From SAR86 cluster bacterium (GTDB lineage: Bacteria; Pseudomonadota; Gammaproteobacteria; Pseudomonadales; Pseudohongiellaceae), in the NCBI GenBank assembly GCA_002401885.1, contig NVUL01000021.1, forward strand, positions 1 through 34,797: a stretch of 34,797 bases of DNA, in the 5' to 3' direction. A model generated the notes under the pieces. It was not told the origin of the DNA and ran no database searches. It saw only the letters and a program-made list of their open reading frames with translations. A program made the translations under genes and the position numbers. Each line of letters opens with the position of its first letter. Position 1 is the first letter of the stretch. This document shows positions 31,418-34,797 of this stretch, piece by piece.

Positions 31418-33616
31418 ATGCCAATCAGTAATCACATTCAGTACCGCTGCGCTAGCGGTGTACAGGTTCGCCGTCTCACTTCGCAGTTGGACTATGCATC
31501 AGCCATCGATCAGCTTGCAGATTCGCTAGATGAATCGCCGGGGGTCTTGCTGGCGTCGAGCTTCGAATTTCCCGGTCGCTACACGCGTTGGGATATCGGG
31601 TTCGTCAACCCTCCCCTGAAGATAACAGGCAAGGATAGAAGGTTAGAGATTGTTGCTCTAAATGTTCGTGGCGAAATTCTTCTGCCCGAAGTCTACCGTG
31701 CGCTTGAGAATTGCGCTGCAATCGAAACTAGAGATGCGCAGAAGCGATCCCTCATAGTAACTGTGAGTGATGATCCGGAAGAGTTCGCCGAAGAGATGCG
31801 CAGCAGGAAGGCCAGTCTATTCTCAGTGCTCAGAGAAATCGTGTCTTGTTTCTCGAACCCCAGCGATCCCTATCTAGGGTTGTTCGGGGCCTTCGGCTAC
31901 GACCTGACATTTCAATTCGAAGATGTCATGCGCCATCAAGCGCGCAGCGGTGAACACAGAGATTTGGTGTTGTACTTACCCGATCAGATTACCGTGGCAG
32001 ATCATCGCATCGAGAAGACGTTCTGCTATAGCTATGAATTTGTCTGCAGAGCATGGGATTCAGATAAATTCTCCGAGACTACCGGTGGATTCCGCCGCAG
32101 TGGCCCGCGCGCCGAATACGTGCCGGCTGCAACAGTGGAAAAAGATTGCGATCACATCGCGGGAGAATATGCTCAGCAGGTCGAGAAGGCGCTGGAATAT
32201 TTTCGTCGCGGAGACCTGTTCGAGGTCGTTCCCGGTCAGGTTTTCTACGAACCCTGTACAGACAGTCCCGCATCGGTATTCAAACGGCTAAAGCAGAGTA
32301 ATCCCTCACCCTATGGCGCGCTGATGAATCTCGGTGAACAGGAATATCTAGTTGCCGCCTCGCCGGAGATGTTTGTTCGAGTAGACGGTTCTCAGATCGA
32401 GACCTGCCCCATTTCCGGGACTATCAAGCGCGGCATCGATGCCATCGATGATGCGAATCAAATTAAGACACTGCTTAACTCGGACAAGGACGAATCGGAG
32501 TTGTCGATGTGTACGGACGTGGATCGAAACGATAAATCCCGAGTCTGTGAACCTGGGTCGGTTCGCGTGGTGGGCCGCAGACAGATCGAAATGTATTCGC
32601 GACTTATCCATACAGTTGATCATGTGAAGGGAATACTGAAACCGGAATTCGACGCTCTCGATGGATTCTTGGCACACACCTGGGCGGTGACGGTAACGGG
32701 TGCACCGAAGCTCGCCGCCATGCAGTTCATCGAACAGAACGAGAAATCGCAACGTCACTGGTACGGTGGCGCGATCGGACATATCGGCTTCGATGGCAAT
32801 CTGAATACAGGTCTCACTCTGCGAACGATCCGTATCAAGGATGGCATCGCCGAAGTTCGAGCGGGCGCAACCTTGCTGATCGATTCCGATCCCATAGAAG
32901 AGGAGCTGGAGACGCGCCTGAAAGCCTCTGCGTTGATCGATTCTATTCGTGGTACTGCTAAGACGGCCTTAAGCGGTGCGGATAGGGTGTTCAGTTGTGA
33001 GGAGGGTGTCGGCATTCGGGCGCTCATGGTCGATCATCAGGATTCCTTTGTGCACAATCTCGGCACCTATTTCAGGCAATGTGGTGTCGATGTGCTTACT
33101 CTGAGGCCAACGGCTGCGCGTAAGTATTTGGAAAGCAACAGCGTGGACTTGGTTATTCTCTCACCAGGCCCTTCTGCCCCGAAACACTTCTCCATGAATG
33201 AGACTATCGGTGCGGCGCTATCGAGGTCCATCCCAATATTTGGTGTCTGCCTCGGCTTACAAGGGCTGGTTGAATACTTCGGTGGGAATCTGCAGGAACT
33301 GGGCTATCCCATGCACGGCAAACAGTCGGATGTAAGTCACGATGGAAGTGAGCTATTTGCCGGTATCGAATCGCCGTTCGCTGCCGGACGCTATCATTCG
33401 TTAGTAGCGAAGTCTGTGCCTGAGTGTCTGAGAGTTACAGCTAAAACTGAAGACGGCAATGTAATGGCCATAGCGCATACAAGTCTTCCCATTCGCGCGG
33501 TGCAGTTTCACCCAGAATCGATAATGAGTCTGGCGAATGCGGCTGGACACGCGCTCATTCGCAACGCTGTCAAATTGGTGGCGCAGCAGAAGTCGATGGC
33601 GGGGCCGAGTAGCTGA
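31418..33616 (+). CDS. trpE(G): Fused anthranilate synthase TrpE(G)
   Basis: 732-residue fusion making anthranilate from chorismate and glutamine, the first step of tryptophan synthesis. TrpE part (about 1-520): ASSFEFPGRYTRWD near residue 50, in the place of the Trp-feedback site; YLVAASPEMFVRV, CPISGTIKRG, and FLAHTWAVTVTGAPKLAAM of the chorismate site. TrpG part (about 545-725): SPGPSAP, the class-I glutaminase nucleophile in GVCLGLQG (Cys611), and FHPES (His698, Glu700). The sequence pattern resembles the rhizobial fused TrpE(G) more than the separate gammaproteobacterial TrpE and TrpG. ATG at 31418 has AAGAGGA 7 bases upstream; the TTG at 31412 is too close to it. No other trp gene is in the window. 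Preceded by a leader-peptide attenuator. Confidence 0.95.
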   Translation: MPISNHIQYRCASGVQVRRLTSQLDYASAIDQLADSLDESPGVLLASSFEFPGRYTRWDIGFVNPPLKITGKDRRLEIVALNVRGEILLPEVYRALENCAAIETRDAQKRSLIVTVSDDPEEFAEEMRSRKASLFSVLREIVSCFSNPSDPYLGLFGAFGYDLTFQFEDVMRHQARSGEHRDLVLYLPDQITVADHRIEKTFCYSYEFVCRAWDSDKFSETTGGFRRSGPRAEYVPAATVEKDCDHIAGEYAQQVEKALEYFRRGDLFEVVPGQVFYEPCTDSPASVFKRLKQSNPSPYGALMNLGEQEYLVAASPEMFVRVDGSQIETCPISGTIKRGIDAIDDANQIKTLLNSDKDESELSMCTDVDRNDKSRVCEPGSVRVVGRRQIEMYSRLIHTVDHVKGILKPEFDALDGFLAHTWAVTVTGAPKLAAMQFIEQNEKSQRHWYGGAIGHIGFDGNLNTGLTLRTIRIKDGIAEVRAGATLLIDSDPIEEELETRLKASALIDSIRGTAKTALSGADRVFSCEEGVGIRALMVDHQDSFVHNLGTYFRQCGVDVLTLRPTAARKYLESNSVDLVILSPGPSAPKHFSMNETIGAALSRSIPIFGVCLGLQGLVEYFGGNLQELGYPMHGKQSDVSHDGSELFAGIESPFAAGRYHSLVAKSVPECLRVTAKTEDGNVMAIAHTSLPIRAVQFHPESIMSLANAAGHALIRNAVKLVAQQKSMAGPSS

Positions 33617-33629
33617 GTGGCCGGTTGAA

Positions 33630-34631
33630 TTATAAGTTGTCTTCGAGCCAGAGTGCGAGGCGGCGGCCTGCTAGGGCGAGGCGCATGCGCGCGTGATATT
33701 CCATTGTCTCGATATAGGCGTCGTCCAAATTGAATTCGCGCAGCCGTTCATTGGAGTTGTCTGTACGTGCGATCGCCGATTTCATTTCTTCGGTATAGAC
33801 AGTGTTGAGTAATAACGCTCGACTCTCCTTCATCCAGAGCGACCAATCCCCATCGTCCTGCCCATCCATTCTTTCCAGTGTCGTAGAATGTTGCGCCAGC
33901 ACAATCTCGAGATTCGAGCTTACCCCGATGCTTCTCAAAGCCCTGTCCCAGCGGGCGTGTAAATTTCTGTCATCCGTCTCGACGCCGTTTCCGCCGCGAT
34001 CTCCATTTGGAAATCGGTTCGTGGAATAAAGCGACCCTACGTGTAGTGGCTGGTGGATGTCGCCAATTAAATGCAATACCCAGCACAGGGCGACAGCACG
34101 TTGCGGCATGGGAGTCAGTGAATCGGCGAGTAGGGTCGTATTGTAATCTAGGGCGTTCATTACATTCTCTACGCTTGCTTCATCGCGAGTATCTTGAGCA
34201 GCCTGCCCTTGAATATCATCGAAGGTTGCGACTCCAATGTATGTATTGCCCTGCAGGTCTGCTTGACCACGTAACCAGGCGCCATCGATATAGTGCCAGT
34301 TGGCACGGTTGTATTTCTCTCGCTCAGATTCGGGTAAGCCCCGAATGATATCCGGCCAGAATGCGGCCTGTCCTACGAGCCAACTAAATCGACCTTCTTC
34401 ACCGCCGTTAGCAATGGAGGCCGGCATTTGCGCCACGAAGTCTTGCTGAAAGCGAGGATGTTGTTGCAGGATTCGCAGCAGCTCGGTCTTCGAGCCTGCG
34501 CTGAGATAATGGGCAGCTACGGAGGCAGAAAGTCGGTGGCCAACGGAGTCCCAGGCTAGGGAGCTGTGCATGAATAGCGACGCGAGACATGTAAATAGCG
34601 AGACTAGGAAGTATTTACGGGAGTCGGTCAT
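33630..34631 (-). CDS. Exported S1/P1-type zinc nuclease
   Basis: 333 residues with a signal peptide (hydrophobic about 8-25, cut after SLA so that the mature protein starts with Trp27). All expected zinc ligands of P1 nuclease are visible: Trp27, His32, Asp94 (WPD), His113 (WHYID), His187 and Asp191 (HLIGD), His197 (HQPLH), His225 and Asp229 (NLHARWD). The spacing of Trp/His (5) and Asp/His (6) equals that of P1. It should degrade single-stranded DNA/RNA and 3'-nucleotides in the periplasm or medium, for phosphate or nucleoside scavenging. It converges on trpE(G) with 13 bases between stops and no terminator I can see. The ribosome site is weak. Confidence 0.93.
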   Translation of the reverse strand: MTDSRKYFLVSLFTCLASLFMHSSLAWDSVGHRLSASVAAHYLSAGSKTELLRILQQHPRFQQDFVAQMPASIANGGEEGRFSWLVGQAAFWPDIIRGLPESEREKYNRANWHYIDGAWLRGQADLQGNTYIGVATFDDIQGQAAQDTRDEASVENVMNALDYNTTLLADSLTPMPQRAVALCWVLHLIGDIHQPLHVGSLYSTNRFPNGDRGGNGVETDDRNLHARWDRALRSIGVSSNLEIVLAQHSTTLERMDGQDDGDWSLWMKESRALLLNTVYTEEMKSAIARTDNSNERLREFNLDDAYIETMEYHARMRLALAGRRLALWLEDNL

Positions 34632-34693
34632 GAAGTGCTACTCGTAAGCCGCGAAAGAGATTAGTGTAGTGCTTTATAGAGGCTTGGGCCAGA

Positions 34694-34797
34694 TTATACT
34701 TCCAGCCACTCAGACCTGACATCGTCTGCTTGCAGTAAGCTTGCTGGCGTCCCTTCGTAGACAATCCTGCCGTGACCCATCACGTAGAGACGATTTG
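34694..34797 (-). CDS. LivF-like ABC transporter ATPase, C-terminal fragment
   Basis: Only the last 33 residues and the stop lie in the window; the gene continues past the right edge. The visible tail (RLYVMGHGRIVYEGTPASLL, then DVRSEWLEV) is that of the LivF-type ATPase of branched-chain amino acid ABC importers, where YVMGHGRIVYEG follows the H-loop region and a DxxVxxxYLEV-like end is typical. It probably precedes the nuclease on the same strand, 62 bases away. Cargo may be an amino acid or another short acyl/amide compound; other LivG/LivH genes would lie further right. Confidence 0.8.
   Translation of the reverse strand, partial: NRLYVMGHGRIVYEGTPASLLQADDVRSEWLEV

Overview
The window looks like a chromosomal segment of a free-living, probably marine, aerobic gammaproteobacterium. 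The evidence is an FNR/ANR-type regulator with the gammaproteobacterial cysteine spacing, many acyl-CoA dehydrogenases (ACADs), a large TonB-dependent receptor, Tat- and Sec-exported enzymes, and dense gene packing. The exact clade cannot be fixed from sequence alone. I see no tRNA, rRNA, CRISPR array, insertion sequence or phage gene.

Layout, left to right. (1) 1-3785 (+): the 3' part of a non-catalytic-type ACAD, a histidine-phosphatase-like protein, an APH-type kinase resembling the kinase domain of ACAD10/ACAD11, and an RhlG-like short-chain reductase preceded by a 75-bp tandem repeat. Together they look like an unfused 4-hydroxyacyl-CoA degradation module. (2) 3949-6358 (+): a two-gene version of the membrane/spermidine-synthase fusion, in which the synthase half has a signal peptide, then an exported alpha/beta hydrolase and a good terminator. 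(3) 6440-10078 (-): fnr, a UspA protein with an FNR box upstream, a Kv-like channel with a zinc ribbon, and an ACAD. (4) 10490-17487 (+): a beta-oxidation cluster of thiolase, trifunctional-type hydratase/dehydrogenase, zinc alcohol dehydrogenase and a paired ACAD in which only one subunit keeps the catalytic Glu. The 411-bp divergent promoter region before it holds several inverted repeats. (5) 17536-21936 (+): prolyl-4-hydroxylase-like dioxygenase, YugP-type metallopeptidase, DUF2237 protein, DUF606/YdcZ membrane protein, an unknown exported protein, an SGNH hydrolase and an unknown membrane protein. (6) 21933-25090 (-): a Tat-exported enolase-superfamily enzyme, a Sec-exported VOC protein and a luciferase-like monooxygenase. 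(7) 25362-28793 (+): a TonB receptor with a strong terminator. (8) 29071-30996 (-): a 2OG-Fe(II) oxygenase and an exported serine hydrolase. (9) 31216-33616 (+): a trp promoter, a leader peptide with tandem Trp codons, an attenuator-like hairpin and a fused TrpE(G). (10) 33630-34797 (-): an S1/P1 nuclease and the C-terminal end of a LivF-like ATPase.

The main theme is acyl-CoA catabolism (four complete or partial ACAD units, kinase, reductases, thiolase, hydratase/dehydrogenase) with uptake and periplasmic processing (TonB receptor, exported enolase-superfamily/VOC pair, exported hydrolases). The best leads are the apparently almost leaderless trp attenuator before trpE(G), the FNR box before usp, the unfused ACAD10-like module, the catalytic/non-catalytic ACAD pair, and the exported mandelate-racemase/VOC pair. 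No single unmistakably new defence or mobile system was found.
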